Origin: Paenibacillus timonensis
Lineage (GTDB): Bacteria > Bacillota > Bacilli > Paenibacillales > Paenibacillaceae
Direction: 5' to 3'
Assembly: GCF_022427145.1 (NCBI RefSeq)
Contig: NZ_JAKSXN010000038.1
Coordinates: 1-56,645, forward strand
Length of the DNA stretch: 56,645 bases
Both the position numbers and the translations under genes were made by a program. Below, in pieces: positions 1-11,780 of the stretch; position 1 is the stretch's first letter, and each line of letters starts with the position of its first letter. The notes beneath the pieces are model-generated. The model was not told where the DNA came from and did no database searches. It worked only from the letters and a program-made list of their open reading frames with translations.

Positions 1-122
1 CCCTCGAGCGAATATTGCAAGACTTTTTATTCAACCAATGAATTCCAAGTTTATGGCTCATCGTCTCGCAAATCTCAGCGGGTAAGTAATAATATACCCC
101 GAATCGATCCCAAAAATCAACC

Positions 123-1229
123 CTAGGAAAGAACTTCCTCGATATGCAGTTGTCTCTCCACGATCAAATTGACGATTTGCCCTTGGACCGATACCATGGG
201 GCGCGTAGGATGATTTCGATCGGAGAATACAATCTCCCCTTCGCTCCCATTGCTTAGACGGACCCGCGTCCCATGATGAAATTGGGTGACCTTATCAACG
301 AAGGTTTGGACAACGCCGGGATCAAGTTTCCCGAATGCCTCAGACCGAATTTCCTCCAGAACCAAATAAGGAGATTTCGCTTTACGGTATCGACGATTCA
401 GCGTCATGGCATGGAAGATATCCGCAACGCTTACGATTTTCGCGTAGATATGAATTTTGTCGCCCGTCAAACGGAACGGATAACCGCTACCGTCCATCTT
501 CTCGTGGTGCTGCAGCGCAGTCAGCCGAACGCCCTCATTAATCGCTGCCGTTTTGCGCAACTGCTGATAACCGTAGGTCGTATGCATCCGCATTTCCTCA
601 GCTTCGTCCGCCATTAACTGGGTCGGCTTATACAGGATTGCCGGATCGATTTTCGTATTCCCGATATCATGCAATAACCCGGCAAAAGCCACCTGCATCC
701 AATCCTTCTGGGGCAACCCATGCCACTGGGCCAGCAGATAGGAAGTCAAGGAGGTGAGAATAGCATTGTGATACATATAGTCGTATTCGTTCATATTGCG
801 CGGGATAAACGTCAGCACATGATAATGCTTCAACTGGCGCACGAGCGCCTCTAGTTGGTGACGGAGCTCGTAGATCGGCAGTTCTGCGGCCAATACGGAT
901 TGAAATGCGCTTTTCGTTAGATGCAGCATCCGGTCATACTCGCGGTGCAGCGAGATTAATGGGCTGATCCCCTCCGGTTTGGCGGCTCCCGCCGCCGCCG
1001 CTGTCGTGCCCGAAGCTGGCTTCGGCGATTCCGTAGCCTCTGCTCCCTTCCGCTCGGGAACCGCAAAATCATCGACTTCAACCTGTCGGACCATAAAGGC
1101 GCGTAGGATATCCAAATCTCTCGGAAGCAAAACCTTGCCCTTTTGCAGCAAAAGACCGCCCAATGGACTATAAACGTGACTCATCAACTTAACTCCCGGT
1201 TTGACATCCGCGATTGAGATACTAACCAT
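123..1229 (-). CDS. HD-GYP domain protein, probable cyclic-di-GMP phosphodiesterase
   Basis: A 368-residue protein likely to hydrolyse cyclic di-GMP. The C-terminal half carries the HD-GYP signature: H154, the H187-D188 pair in LLHDIGNTKI, K193, H216, the H241-H242 pair, the GSGYP motif at 247-251 and D270, so the metal-binding set looks complete. Residues 1-55 resemble the small N-terminal domain that often precedes HD-GYP; an Ala/Gly/Pro-rich linker covers about 60-88. The tail (about 315-360) is a basic beta-rich segment of the type seen in Paenibacillus relatives. No membrane segment or receiver domain is visible, so the input signal is unknown. The start is supported by an AAGGAG-type ribosome site. 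It lies downstream of gyrA but has its own promoter and follows the gyrA terminator, so it is probably a separate unit. Confidence 0.88.
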   Translation of the reverse strand: MVSISIADVKPGVKLMSHVYSPLGGLLLQKGKVLLPRDLDILRAFMVRQVEVDDFAVPERKGAEATESPKPASGTTAAAAGAAKPEGISPLISLHREYDRMLHLTKSAFQSVLAAELPIYELRHQLEALVRQLKHYHVLTFIPRNMNEYDYMYHNAILTSLTSYLLAQWHGLPQKDWMQVAFAGLLHDIGNTKIDPAILYKPTQLMADEAEEMRMHTTYGYQQLRKTAAINEGVRLTALQHHEKMDGSGYPFRLTGDKIHIYAKIVSVADIFHAMTLNRRYRKAKSPYLVLEEIRSEAFGKLDPGVVQTFVDKVTQFHHGTRVRLSNGSEGEIVFSDRNHPTRPMVSVQGQIVNLIVERQLHIEEVLS

Positions 1230-1319
1230 CCTTTACTCTCTCCTTAGGGTAAGACTAGGGTTCCGAGTCTCTTCAATTTTACATTTTCTAGGAACAAAGA
1301 ACTAGAGACCGCTATTTCT

Positions 1320-1349
1320 ATTATAGTACGTTGGCAAAATGGCTAGCAA
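1320..1349 (-). promoter_or_regulatory. Probable sigma-A promoter of the HD-GYP gene
   Basis: On the minus strand TTGCTA (1344-1349) and TATAAT (1320-1325) are separated by 18 bases. The pair lies about 90 bases upstream of the HD-GYP start and after the gyrA terminator. Confidence 0.55.
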
Positions 1350-1378
1350 TCTTTCTTTTTCGCGGGTAAAAAGAAGGC

Positions 1379-1404
1379 AAAAAAAGACCCCCGAAACGGG
1401 AGTC
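1379..1404 (-). terminator. Rho-independent terminator of gyrA
   Basis: On the minus strand an 8-bp stem (1397-1404 pairing with 1386-1393, one G-T pair) with an AAA/TTT loop is followed by seven T residues. It lies about 30 bases after the gyrA stop. Confidence 0.85.
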
Positions 1405-1434
1405 CGGGAGTCTTGATCTTGCTATGCTATCGAG

Positions 1435-3957
1435 TTATTCTTCGGCGCCATCCTGTCCGGATTCCGCGCCATTGTCTTCAATCGCTTGGTCTTGATCCTG
1501 CAAGAGCTCGCTGTCTCCCTCTGAATCCTCTTCCTCGCTCTTGTCCGAGCGGCAAACCGTCGCCACGGAATCATCCTCGCGGATGTTGATCAGCTTCACG
1601 CCTTGCGTATTCCGTCCCATGGTGGAGATGCCCTCCATGCTCGTCCGGATCAGCGTACCGCTTGCGGTAATGATCATCAGGTCCTCGTCATCCTTAACGA
1701 CCTTCAGTCCGACAACCGTGCCGTTCTTTTCCGTCACGTTGATCGTTTTGATCCCTTTACCGCCGCGGCTTTGCGTACGGTATTCCGAGACTGGCGTCCG
1801 CTTGCCGTAACCTTTAGCGGTAACGATCAGCACGTCTTGGCCCGGAATGACCACGTCCATGCCGATGACCGCGTCGTCGTCATCCAACGTGATGCCTTTG
1901 ACCCCGGTTGCCGCCCGGCCCATGGAACGTACGTCGCTTTCCGGGAACCGGATTGACATGCCTTGCGCTGTGCCCATGATAACTTCCTCATTACCGTCGG
2001 TCAGCTTCACGTCGATCAACGTATCGTCCTCACGCAGGTTAACGGCAATCAAACCGCCTCTGCGGATATTGATATAATCTTCGATCGGCGTCTTCTTCAC
2101 GATGCCATTCTTCGTGGCAAAGAACAAGTACTTATCGTCGTCAAAGCGCTCGACCTCAATTACTGCGTTAACCGTCTCGCCCTGCTCGATCTGGATCAGA
2201 TTGATGATCGGCGTCCCCCGCGCGGTACGGCCCAGCTCCGGAATCTCGTATGCCTTCAGCCGGTAGGCTTTGCCGCGATCGGTAAAGAACATCAGGTAAT
2301 GGTGGGAGTTCGTCACGAACAGATGCTCCACGAAGTCATTATCCTTGGTGTCCATCCCGACAACGCCGCGTCCGCCCCGTTTCTGACTGCGGTACGTCGT
2401 GACCGGCAACCGTTTGATGTAGCCGGTATGCGTGATCGTAATGACCACTTCTTCTTGAGGAATCAAATCCTCGTCAAGGATGCTCTCTTCGCCGATCGTA
2501 ATTTCCGTGCGGCGTTCATCGGCGAATCTCTCGCGAATTTCCTGCAGCTCTTCGCCGATAATCTTGAGCACAAGGTGTTCATTGGCAAGGATCTCGCGGT
2601 ATTCGGCGATCTTCTGCAGCAATTCGTTATATTCGTCCTCAATCTTCTCGCGTTCCAAACCGGTCAACCGGCGGAGTCTCATATCGAGAATCGCTTGCGC
2701 CTGCTCGAAGCTGAGTCCGAAACGAGTCATCAAGCCTTCGCGAGCTTCTTCATCCGATTTGGATCCCCGGATTAAGGCGATGACCTCGTCGATATGATCC
2801 AAGGCAATCCGTAAGCCTTCCAGGATATGCGCCCGGGCTTCGGCTTTTTTCAAATCGAATTCCGTACGCCGGCGAACAACCTCAACCTGGTGCTTCAAAT
2901 AATGGCTTAGGACGTCCTTCAGCGTCAGAATCTTCGGTTCGTTGTTGACGATGGCCAGCATGTTAATGCCAAACGAGCTTTGCAGCGCCGTATGCTTGAA
3001 CAAGTTGTTCAACACGACGTTCGGATTGACATCCCGGCGAAGCTCGATGACCACGCGCATCCCGTTGCGATCTGATTCGTCGCGCAAATCGGTGATGCCG
3101 TCGATTTTCTTCTCGCGAACGAGCTCGGCGATTTTCTCGACCAAACGGGCCTTGTTGACCTGATAAGGAAGCTCCTCCACGACGATCCGGGCTTTGTTAT
3201 TGTGCTCCTCGATCGTGGTTTTGGCCCGCATCGTAATCGAGCCGCGTCCTGTCGTATAAGCCTGGCGGATCCCCGAGCGACCCAAAATATAACCGGCCGT
3301 CGGAAAATCCGGGCCTTTAATATAATCCATCAATTCCAGCGAGCTTATGTCGGGGTTCTCGATCAAAGCATGGACCCCGTCGATGACTTCCCCTAAGTTG
3401 TGGGGCGGAATGTTCGTTGCCATCCCGACCGCGATCCCCGATACCCCATTCACCAGCAGGTTCGGGAAGCGGGAAGGAAGCACAACCGGTTCCTGTTCTT
3501 CGCCATCGTAGTTCGGCATGAAATCGATCGTTTCTTTGTTGATGTCACGCAGCATTTCCATTGCGATTTTGGATAACCGTGCTTCGGTATACCGCATCGC
3601 TGCGGCCATATCGCCGTCGACCGAACCGAAGTTGCCATGGCCTTCGACGAGCATATATCTCATCGAGAAATCCTGCGCCATACGCACCATCGTCTCGTAA
3701 ACGGCGGAATCCCCGTGGGGATGATACTTACCGATAACTTCACCGACGATTCTGGCCGATTTCTTGAACGGTTTGTCCGGATGCATCCCCAAATCCGACA
3801 TCGCATAGAGAATACGGCGATGCACCGGCTTCAGACCATCCCGCACATCCGGCAACGCACGGCTGACAATAATGCTCATGGCATAATCCATAAAGGACTC
3901 GCGCATTTCCACATTAATGTCCCGATCTATGATTTGAGAGAATTTTTCTTCCGCCAT
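1435..3957 (-). CDS. gyrA: DNA gyrase subunit A
   Basis: The breakage-reunion subunit of gyrase; with GyrB it introduces negative supercoils using ATP. At 840 residues it is normal for Firmicutes. The catalytic tyrosine is Y123 in [12 protein letters not shown]. The quinolone-resistance region (79-98) has S84 and E88, the drug-sensitive residues of B. subtilis numbering. The C-terminal wrapping domain starts near 500 and has the GyrA box QKRGGRG at 525-531. The last about 35 residues are strongly acidic. A strong AAGGAGGTCC ribosome site precedes the ATG. Unlike in B. subtilis, gyrB is not directly upstream: a divergent spore-coat-type gene separates the two, and gyrA has its own promoter. 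Confidence 0.98.
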   Translation of the reverse strand: MAEEKFSQIIDRDINVEMRESFMDYAMSIIVSRALPDVRDGLKPVHRRILYAMSDLGMHPDKPFKKSARIVGEVIGKYHPHGDSAVYETMVRMAQDFSMRYMLVEGHGNFGSVDGDMAAAMRYTEARLSKIAMEMLRDINKETIDFMPNYDGEEQEPVVLPSRFPNLLVNGVSGIAVGMATNIPPHNLGEVIDGVHALIENPDISSLELMDYIKGPDFPTAGYILGRSGIRQAYTTGRGSITMRAKTTIEEHNNKARIVVEELPYQVNKARLVEKIAELVREKKIDGITDLRDESDRNGMRVVIELRRDVNPNVVLNNLFKHTALQSSFGINMLAIVNNEPKILTLKDVLSHYLKHQVEVVRRRTEFDLKKAEARAHILEGLRIALDHIDEVIALIRGSKSDEEAREGLMTRFGLSFEQAQAILDMRLRRLTGLEREKIEDEYNELLQKIAEYREILANEHLVLKIIGEELQEIRERFADERRTEITIGEESILDEDLIPQEEVVITITHTGYIKRLPVTTYRSQKRGGRGVVGMDTKDNDFVEHLFVTNSHHYLMFFTDRGKAYRLKAYEIPELGRTARGTPIINLIQIEQGETVNAVIEVERFDDDKYLFFATKNGIVKKTPIEDYINIRRGGLIAVNLREDDTLIDVKLTDGNEEVIMGTAQGMSIRFPESDVRSMGRAATGVKGITLDDDDAVIGMDVVIPGQDVLIVTAKGYGKRTPVSEYRTQSRGGKGIKTINVTEKNGTVVGLKVVKDDEDLMIITASGTLIRTSMEGISTMGRNTQGVKLINIREDDSVATVCRSDKSEEEDSEGDSELLQDQDQAIEDNGAESGQDGAEE

Positions 3958-4025
3958 GCTGGACCTCCTTCATAATCTATCCACGTGCCTTCGTATGGGA
4001 AAAAGCCCGAAAAACCGCCACTTTC

Positions 4026-4054
4026 ATTATATTACTTTCACAAATCAAGCTCAA
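4026..4054 (-). promoter_or_regulatory. Probable sigma-A promoter of gyrA
   Basis: On the minus strand TTGAGC (4049-4054) and TATAAT (4026-4031) have a 17-base spacer and give a leader of about 60 bases. This fits gyrA being transcribed independently of gyrB. Confidence 0.6.
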
Positions 4055-4295
4055 TTAAACGTGACCGGCTTTCCTACACGATCCATATAGACAGCAAAAA
4101 AATAGGGATGTGTCCACTCCCATCGAATCGTACGTTCATACACTACGGATATAGGCATTTTCTTTGAATCGCTGAAAAAGCTTATAAAATCCCCATATCT
4201 TATAATTATACCATTGTTTTTCTCTTCTGTCCTATGTTTTTCGCAGGGATGAGAACGGGCCGGCCACGGTCCGAAAGAAAGGAAGGTTAATCGTT

Positions 4296-5087
4296 TTGAC
4301 GATCCAACGTATCGCAAGCAAGTGGGAGAAAACGAAAGTGATCCGCCAGAAGGAATCCCTTCGTCCATACATTCCGGATACGCGAAAATACTCCTTCGAG
4401 CATCTCCGGGATATGCTGGAGGCATACGGCTATGTCTTCGTCAAACCGGATCACGGCACCTACGGCATCGGCGTCATGAGCATCGAGCATTGGACGGACG
4501 ATCTGAGCCCCGGAAGCCCGCTCCAGTATAAGCTCAGGCACGGGATCGAATACGAGCTGTACCCGACGGTGGAGGAGCTTCATGCCGCGCTGGTCGGTAA
4601 AATCGGACAAAAGCCTTACTTGATCCAAAAGGGCATCCAATTGCTCACCTACCGCCGCCGCAGGTTCGATATTCGGGCTCTCGTGCAACAGACGCCGCGC
4701 AAAACCTGGGAGACCACCGGGTTTATCGGACGAATCGCCGCCCAGCAGAAGGTCATCACCAACTATCACGGGGGCGGCAGCGTCATGCTGATCGAAGATT
4801 TGCTCAGTTCCCATTTAACCCCCAAAGAATTTGCCGAGAAATACAAGGAAATGAAATCGGTCGGCGTACAGGCAGCGCTTCAACTGGCCCGCAAGTTTCC
4901 TAAACTTAAGGAAATCGGCCTGGATATCGCCATCGATGAGCAGCATCAAATCTGGATTCTGGAGGTCAATACGAAGCCGGCTCTATTTCCCTTCAAAATG
5001 CTGCATCCGAAAGAGGTCTACCAAAAAATTCGGCGTTACGCCGTTGCTTACGGCCGGTTGAAGGACAAATCCGCCAAGGCGAAATAG
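4296..5087 (+). CDS. YheC/YheD-family ATP-grasp spore coat-associated protein
   Basis: A 263-residue protein of the YheC/YheD group, ATP-grasp-fold proteins associated with the endospore coat in Bacillus; the reaction is unknown. Visible ATP-grasp features are the lysine in VFVKPDHGTYGIGV (about 47-60) and the C-terminal metal-binding block ending in WILEVNTKPALF (about 224-235). It is shorter than B. subtilis YheC/YheD and represents mainly the ATP-grasp core. The start is TTG, about 10 bases after an AAAGGAAGG ribosome site. It stands alone on the plus strand between minus-strand gyrB and gyrA and ends at a shared bidirectional terminator. Upstream, CATATCTTA (4194-4202) fits the pattern CATANNNTA of a mother-cell sigma-K -10 element, which would suit a coat gene; this is a weak motif. 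Confidence 0.8.
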   Translation: MTIQRIASKWEKTKVIRQKESLRPYIPDTRKYSFEHLRDMLEAYGYVFVKPDHGTYGIGVMSIEHWTDDLSPGSPLQYKLRHGIEYELYPTVEELHAALVGKIGQKPYLIQKGIQLLTYRRRRFDIRALVQQTPRKTWETTGFIGRIAAQQKVITNYHGGGSVMLIEDLLSSHLTPKEFAEKYKEMKSVGVQAALQLARKFPKLKEIGLDIAIDEQHQIWILEVNTKPALFPFKMLHPKEVYQKIRRYAVAYGRLKDKSAKAK

Positions 5088-5088
5088 G

Positions 5089-5147
5089 AAAAAGGCTGTT
5101 CCGAATCTGCCGAAGGAACCCCTCGGTCAGTTTAGAACAGCCTTTTC
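5089..5147. terminator. Bidirectional terminator between the YheC/D-like gene and gyrB
   Basis: A long stem pairs AAAAAGGCTGTTC (5089-5101) with its near-complement at 5135-5147. A-rich and T-rich flanks make it usable in both directions. It lies just after the plus-strand gene and just after the gyrB stop. Confidence 0.85.
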
Positions 5148-5168
5148 TATATCGCTTCTCATGTAAAC

Positions 5169-7088
<1,920 letters not shown>

Positions 7089-7114
7089 CTACTTCTCTAG
7101 AATCAAACTCAAGG

Positions 7115-7363
7115 CTAAACCGCTAAAATCACGTTCGCTTTCTTCTTCAGCGTAGCGGAGGAGATCGGCGAGTAATAGATCTCGTTTTGGGTCACGACGA
7201 TCGACTTCGCTTCCTCTTCGCCGATGCGCACCACGTTCTTTGCCTCAAGCGCATGGCTGAGAAACTGCTTGGATATTTTTGAAGACTTCTCGATCGTGAT
7301 ATCGAAAATGGCAATCAGCTCCGAGGAGAGAATCACCTTTTCTCCGCCCAAATGGATATACAT
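7115..7363 (-). CDS. remB: RemA/RemB-type DNA-binding regulator (YaaB)
   Basis: A small protein of 82 residues in the RemA-like family (DUF370), whose members regulate extracellular matrix genes in B. subtilis. It begins MYIHLGGEKVILSSELIAIF and ends with the family signature QNEIYYSPISSATLKKKAN. Position between recF and gyrB matches B. subtilis yaaB/remB. I chose the ATG at 7363: a GGAGGG ribosome site lies just upstream in the 16-base gap after the recF stop, whereas the longer frame begins inside recF. The target genes of this copy are not evident here. Confidence 0.85.
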   Translation of the reverse strand: MYIHLGGEKVILSSELIAIFDITIEKSSKISKQFLSHALEAKNVVRIGEEEAKSIVVTQNEIYYSPISSATLKKKANVILAV

Positions 7364-7379
7364 TCGTTTCCCTCCGTCC

Positions 7380-8492
7380 TTAACCTTGGACTTGTCCTTC
7401 CTGAACATGAAAAATGCTGGCGTCCTGAAGCCGGCTCGCATTGATGCTTTCAATCCCCGTAGCCGTAATGAACGTCTGCACTTTGCTCTGAAACGTTTCG
7501 ATCAATTGGGTCTGGCGGTACGGGTCCAATTCCGACAATACGTCATCCAGAAGGAGGATCGGGTATTCGCCGATTTCTTCGTGAATGAGCTCGATTTCCG
7601 CCAATTTCAACGATAATGCCGTCGTCCGCTGCTGGCCCTGGGAGCCGTAAACCTGCGCTTCGTTGCCGTTGATAATAAACGACAGATCATCGCGGTGCGG
7701 TCCGCAAAGCGTCATGCCGCGGCGAATTTCCTGATCTTTCATTTGTGATAACTTTATCATAAATTGCCGCAATAGGACAGCTTCATCTTCTTCCTCGGCT
7801 TCGCCGAACGAAGGAAGATAAGCCAATTTCAAGGTTTCGCCGCCTCCGGTGATCCCCTCGTGAATGTGCTCCGCCCACTTTTGCAGTTTACTTATAAATT
7901 GTTTCCTTTTTTTGATAATTTTAACACCGTGTTCGACTAACTGTTCGTTCCAAATGTCCAGCATCGTCGTCATTTCGGGGCCGGCCCCCCAAGCCTGCTT
8001 CAGCAAATTATTGCGTTGGATCAGCACCTTCTGATACTGCTGCAAATGATAGAGATAGCTGGGCTGAACCTGTCCGATCTCCATGTCAAGGAACCGGCGC
8101 CGTACCCCGGGAGTTCCTTTGACGATTTCCAAATCCTCGGGAGCGAACATCACGACGTTCATCGCCCCGATAAAATCGCTCAGCTTCCGCTGTTCCAGCC
8201 CGTTTAGCTTCGCTTTCTTGCCCTGCGGCGTCAATCGCAGCTCCAGTTGTACCGCGCCGTACTTCTTCTCTACCTCCGCCGATACCACCGCATGGTCGCT
8301 GCCGAACGAAATCAGCTCCTTGTCTTTGCCGGTCCGGTGCGATTTCGTCAGCGCAAGCACGAACAACGCCTCGAGCAGGTTTGTTTTCCCTTGGGCGTTA
8401 CGTCCGATGATGAGATTAACCGCGCCGAAAGCGTCCAGCGTAAGGGTGCCGTAATTCCGGTAGTTTTGCAGCGATAAACGATTTACAAACAC
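7380..8492 (-). CDS. recF: DNA replication and repair protein RecF
   Basis: A recombination mediator of 370 residues that binds gapped DNA and helps RecO/RecR load RecA. It is an SMC-like ATPase: Walker A GRNAQGKT at 30-37, an ABC-type signature region YGSQGQQRTTALSLKLAE and Walker B ILLLDDVLSELD near the C-terminus. The length is typical. It lies 58 bases after yaaA and 16 bases before remB, so it is probably co-transcribed with both. Confidence 0.96.
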   Translation of the reverse strand: MFVNRLSLQNYRNYGTLTLDAFGAVNLIIGRNAQGKTNLLEALFVLALTKSHRTGKDKELISFGSDHAVVSAEVEKKYGAVQLELRLTPQGKKAKLNGLEQRKLSDFIGAMNVVMFAPEDLEIVKGTPGVRRRFLDMEIGQVQPSYLYHLQQYQKVLIQRNNLLKQAWGAGPEMTTMLDIWNEQLVEHGVKIIKKRKQFISKLQKWAEHIHEGITGGGETLKLAYLPSFGEAEEEDEAVLLRQFMIKLSQMKDQEIRRGMTLCGPHRDDLSFIINGNEAQVYGSQGQQRTTALSLKLAEIELIHEEIGEYPILLLDDVLSELDPYRQTQLIETFQSKVQTFITATGIESINASRLQDASIFHVQEGQVQG

Positions 8493-8550
8493 GCTCTAAG
8501 CCCCCTCATCTTCCGCCGGTTTTTCGGCGGTTCGGCCCGGTCAGGGCCAT

Positions 8551-8775
8551 TCAGGGAGCATCTTCTCCCGCCACCTGAAATGAGCCGCAACCTTCCACCT
8601 CAACGATATCGCCCGGATACAGCTTCCGGCCCCGCCGCTCCTCCGGCTCGCGATTGACCTTCACGGCGCCATCCTGCAGGATGGCCTTGGCCATGCCTCC
8701 GGTCGATACGCAATCCGCCAGCTTCAGGAAAGAATCTAGTTTAATATATTCGCTTGAGATGGAAATTATTTTCAT
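8551..8775 (-). CDS. yaaA: S4 domain RNA-binding protein YaaA (RlbA)
   Basis: A 74-residue S4-domain protein, the ortholog of the small protein coded between dnaN and recF in Firmicutes and linked in the literature to ribosome assembly. Visible S4 features are LKLADCVSTGGMAKAILQDG and VNREPEERRGRKLYPGD. I chose ATG at 8775 because AAGGAG sits 9 bases upstream; an ATG 21 bases earlier lacks a good ribosome site. It starts 34 bases after the dnaN stop. Confidence 0.88.
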   Translation of the reverse strand: MKIISISSEYIKLDSFLKLADCVSTGGMAKAILQDGAVKVNREPEERRGRKLYPGDIVEVEGCGSFQVAGEDAP

Positions 8776-8809
8776 TGGCGTTGGCTCCTTTTTCATCTTC
8801 TAAAGCGGT

Positions 8810-9952
8810 CTAGTTCGTCGTGCGGTATGGCAGGATCAGATAAAGGCTCTGGCTGTCGTCTACCGGCTTAATGATGATCGGGCTCATGGCGCCCGTAAAC
8901 CCGATGTGCAACTGTTCGCTTTCCACGACCTTCAGCACGTCCAGCATATATTTCGAGTTGAAGGAAATGCGCAGCGGATCCCCCGTAAACTGGGCCACGT
9001 CCAGCTGTTCGGTTACTTTCCCCAGCTCGGAGGAGCTGGAGGAAATTTCGATCGTGCCGTCTTCGAGCGTCTGCAGGCGAACGATGTTCGTCTTCTCCTC
9101 GCGGGACAGCAAATAAGCGCGGTCGATCGAATCGCTTAGCTTCTTGGTGTCCAGGACGAGTTCTGTTTTATAAGTGGTCGGAATAATCTTGGAAGTATCC
9201 GGATAAGTGCCGTCGAGAATGCGAGTATAAAACAACACGCGATCGATTTTGAACAAAACCTGATTGTCGGCAACGACGATTTCGACCCGCGTATTTTGGT
9301 CGGGAATGATTTTGCTGAGCTCGTTCAGCGTTTTGCCGGCAATAACGATGTTGCTGAATCTTACGCCATCGGCGTCGTCCAAGCCTGCGATGCGGCTGGC
9401 CAAACGGTGGCGGTCCGTCGCGACGAATTTGAATTGGTTATCCGTCAGGTTCCACAATACGCCGGTCAGAATCGGCGAAGTTTCGTTGGTGGAAATGGAG
9501 AATACCGTTTGCCGAATCATATTTTTCAACAAATCGCCGGGAATCGAAATCACCTGGTTCTCCTCGATGCTAGGCAGCACCGGGAATTCCTCCGGGTCAA
9601 GACCCACCATTTGGATATCGGTCGATCCGGAACGGATGAAGGTTTGAAACCCGTCCTGCACTTCCATTTCGATCTCGGAGGATGGCAGTTTCTTGATGAT
9701 CTCAACGAAGAACTTCGCCGGCAGGACGACGCTGCCCGGACGTTCTACCTGTACGATTTGCTTCTCTTGATCCTCGGCCGGAATAAAGGCCTGAATGGAA
9801 ATGTCCGTATCGCTGGCCGTCAGGGTCATCCCTTGAAAGTTAACGTCCAGTTTGATCCCGGTCAAAATCGGAATCGTCGTCCGGCTCGAAATGGCCTTGG
9901 ACACGTGTTGGATCGATTCATTGAGATCATGTTTCAAAATACGGATTTTCAT
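8810..9952 (-). CDS. dnaN: DNA polymerase III beta subunit (sliding clamp)
   Basis: The 380-residue ring-forming clamp that tethers DNA polymerase III to DNA and is the docking site for many repair and regulatory proteins. The start MKIRILKHDLNESIQHVSKA and the end YLILPYRTTN are diagnostic, and the length is the family norm. A TAGGAG ribosome site precedes the ATG. The gene is separated from dnaA by about 345 bases containing the probable unwinding region of oriC. Confidence 0.97.
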   Translation of the reverse strand: MKIRILKHDLNESIQHVSKAISSRTTIPILTGIKLDVNFQGMTLTASDTDISIQAFIPAEDQEKQIVQVERPGSVVLPAKFFVEIIKKLPSSEIEMEVQDGFQTFIRSGSTDIQMVGLDPEEFPVLPSIEENQVISIPGDLLKNMIRQTVFSISTNETSPILTGVLWNLTDNQFKFVATDRHRLASRIAGLDDADGVRFSNIVIAGKTLNELSKIIPDQNTRVEIVVADNQVLFKIDRVLFYTRILDGTYPDTSKIIPTTYKTELVLDTKKLSDSIDRAYLLSREEKTNIVRLQTLEDGTIEISSSSSELGKVTEQLDVAQFTGDPLRISFNSKYMLDVLKVVESEQLHIGFTGAMSPIIIKPVDDSQSLYLILPYRTTN

Positions 9953-10175
9953 AAATTCAACTCCTAAACGTTTTATGAAGCATGCGCTTCTATGATTAAC
10001 ATGGCGATCTAACTCACTTCATCGCTCCGGAAGCATGTAACCGTCATAATCTTCGCCTCCGAAGCATAACCTAAAGGTATGTACGGTTTGAGGCGCTTCA
10101 ATCTTCTTCTTCGGTTGGACAAGTGCGGCAGTTCAGCGCTTCCCGAAGCGAAAGCTTGTCCGCCACTTATGAAGA

Positions 10176-10215
10176 TGTATATATCTTTAATAGATTAGAA
10201 GAAGTAGTAGGGGCA
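10176..10215 (-). other. Probable DNA unwinding element with DnaA-trio repeats
   Basis: Read on the minus strand, GCCCC (about 10211-10215) is followed by TAC TAC TTC TTC TAA TCT and then ATTAAAGATATATA. This order (DnaA box, G/C cluster, DnaA-trios, AT-rich) matches the basal unwinding system described for B. subtilis oriC. The assignment rests on pattern only. Confidence 0.7.
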
Positions 10216-10222
10216 CTGAATA

Positions 10223-10289
10223 TGTGGATAACAACCAAATCAATATGAAATGAAGCCTATCCACATGTGAATATCATGTGCATAGGCTT
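10223..10289. promoter_or_regulatory. DnaA boxes and hairpin next to the unwinding site
   Basis: TGTGGATAA (10223-10231) is a perfect DnaA box on the minus strand. CTATCCACA followed directly by TGTGAATAT (10259-10276) forms a head-to-head pair of near-consensus boxes. The pair lies inside a larger inverted repeat (10253-10267 with 10275-10289), an 8-bp plus 6-bp stem with one mismatch that has no T-tract, so it is not a normal terminator. Confidence 0.75.
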
Positions 10290-10298
10290 ATCCCTTAT

Positions 10299-11645
10299 TC
10301 AGGTGGCACTTTTTATTTTTTCGGTAATGTTGTTGACGATTTTAAATAGCTCTTGGTCCGTCTTCAACTGCTGGGTGATTTTCTCGTGCGCATGGATGAC
10401 CGTCGTATGGTCCCGGCCGCCAAACGCGTCGCCGATCTTCGGCAGCGAGAAATCGGTCAGCTCCCGGGCTAGATACATGGCGATTTGCCGCGGAAACGCG
10501 ATCGCCTTCGTTCGTTTGCGTGCCTTGAAGTCGTCCAGCTTCAAATTGTAGTAATCGCCGACCTTTTGCTGGATGTCCTGGATCGTGATCATCTTCGGAC
10601 GGCTGGAAGGAATGATGTCCTTGAGCGCTTCGGCGGCCAAATGGGTCGTTATGTCCTGGTTGATCAAGGAAGAGTAGGCGACGACGCGGATCAACGCGCC
10701 CTCCAGCTCGCGGATGTTTGTATCGATCTGATTGGCGATGTACATCATCGCTTCGTTCGGGATATCGAGGTTTTCCGCTTTCGCTTTCTTGCGCAGAATC
10801 GCGATCCGGGTCTCCAGATCCGGCGGCTGGATGTCGGTGATCAAGCCCCATTCGAACCGGGAGCGGAGCCGCTCCTCGAGCGTCGGAATCTCCTTCGGCG
10901 GCCGGTCGCTGGAAATGATAATCTGCTTGCGCTCTTCATGCAGCGCGTTAAACGTATGGAAGAACTCCTCCTGGGTCGATTCCTTGCCGGCGAGAAACTG
11001 GATGTCGTCGATCAGCAAAATATCGATGTTGCGGTATTTGTTGCGGAAGCTTTCCGCGCGGTTGTCCCGGATGGAGTTGATGAATTCGTTCGTAAATTTC
11101 TCGGAGGAAATGTACACGACTTTACTGCTGGGGCTGTGTTCCAAAATGTAATGGCCGATGGCATGCATCAGATGCGTCTTGCCAAGTCCCACGCCGCCAT
11201 AGAGGAACAGCGGATTGTACGCCCGCGCCGGTGCCTCGGCGACTGCCAGGGAGGCGGCATGGGCAAACCGATTGCCGGAACCGATGACGAAGGTATCGAA
11301 CGTATACTTCGGATTAAGCATATGGGAAACGCTTTCCTCGCTTGGGACGGGAGCGGGGGGTTCCTTGTAAACCTGAGCTTGCTCGGGCGGGGCCGACTCC
11401 TCGATCACGAATGAGACGTCGACTTGCTTGCCGATCACCTCGAGAACGGTCGTTGCCACCAGTTTGGTGTAGCGGCTCTCCAACCATTCCACAGCGAACG
11501 TGGTCGGAGCGGAGATCACGATCGTTTGATCGGTCAAGGAGACCACCTTGGTCGCTTTAAACCAGGTGTCAAAGCTCGGTTTGCTCAGTTTCGTATTAAT
11601 AATCGATAAAATATGTTGCCATATTTCCGAAGTATGGCTGTCCAC
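10299..11645 (-). CDS. dnaA: Chromosomal replication initiator DnaA
   Basis: The AAA+ initiator of 448 residues that binds DnaA boxes and opens oriC. Domain I covers about 1-80; domain II is a short Pro/Glu-rich linker (about 83-108). The AAA+ domain has Walker A GGVGLGKT at 150-157 and Walker B ILLIDD at about 209-214. The C-terminal DNA-binding domain has the signature [15 protein letters not shown]. The start codon is GTG, 9 bases after AAGGAG. Clustered DnaA boxes immediately upstream suggest autoregulation. Its usual divergent neighbour rpmH lies 5.7 kb away, with the gluconate genes in between. Confidence 0.98.
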   Translation of the reverse strand: MDSHTSEIWQHILSIINTKLSKPSFDTWFKATKVVSLTDQTIVISAPTTFAVEWLESRYTKLVATTVLEVIGKQVDVSFVIEESAPPEQAQVYKEPPAPVPSEESVSHMLNPKYTFDTFVIGSGNRFAHAASLAVAEAPARAYNPLFLYGGVGLGKTHLMHAIGHYILEHSPSSKVVYISSEKFTNEFINSIRDNRAESFRNKYRNIDILLIDDIQFLAGKESTQEEFFHTFNALHEERKQIIISSDRPPKEIPTLEERLRSRFEWGLITDIQPPDLETRIAILRKKAKAENLDIPNEAMMYIANQIDTNIRELEGALIRVVAYSSLINQDITTHLAAEALKDIIPSSRPKMITIQDIQQKVGDYYNLKLDDFKARKRTKAIAFPRQIAMYLARELTDFSLPKIGDAFGGRDHTTVIHAHEKITQQLKTDQELFKIVNNITEKIKSAT

Positions 11646-11780
11646 AGACTGTCACTCCTTTTAAATCTTCCAATTGTGGCTTAAGCCATGCAGAAAGAAG
11701 TCGAAAAAACATAAATAAAGGGGAGTTTTATCCCCAATGTTAAGTAAAGTATAATCATTTTAAAACGATAAATTTTCGAA

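Larger units (their letters stand above)
9953..10298. other. oriC: oriC: dnaA-dnaN intergenic origin region
   Basis: A 346-base gene-free spacer between dnaA and dnaN, the established site of strand opening in B. subtilis. From the dnaA end it holds a DnaA-box palindrome in a hairpin (10253-10289), a perfect DnaA box (10223-10231), a short G/C run, TAC/TTC trios and an AT-rich block. The part nearest dnaN (9960-10140) shows no clear box and probably holds the dnaN promoter and leader. Confidence 0.85.
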
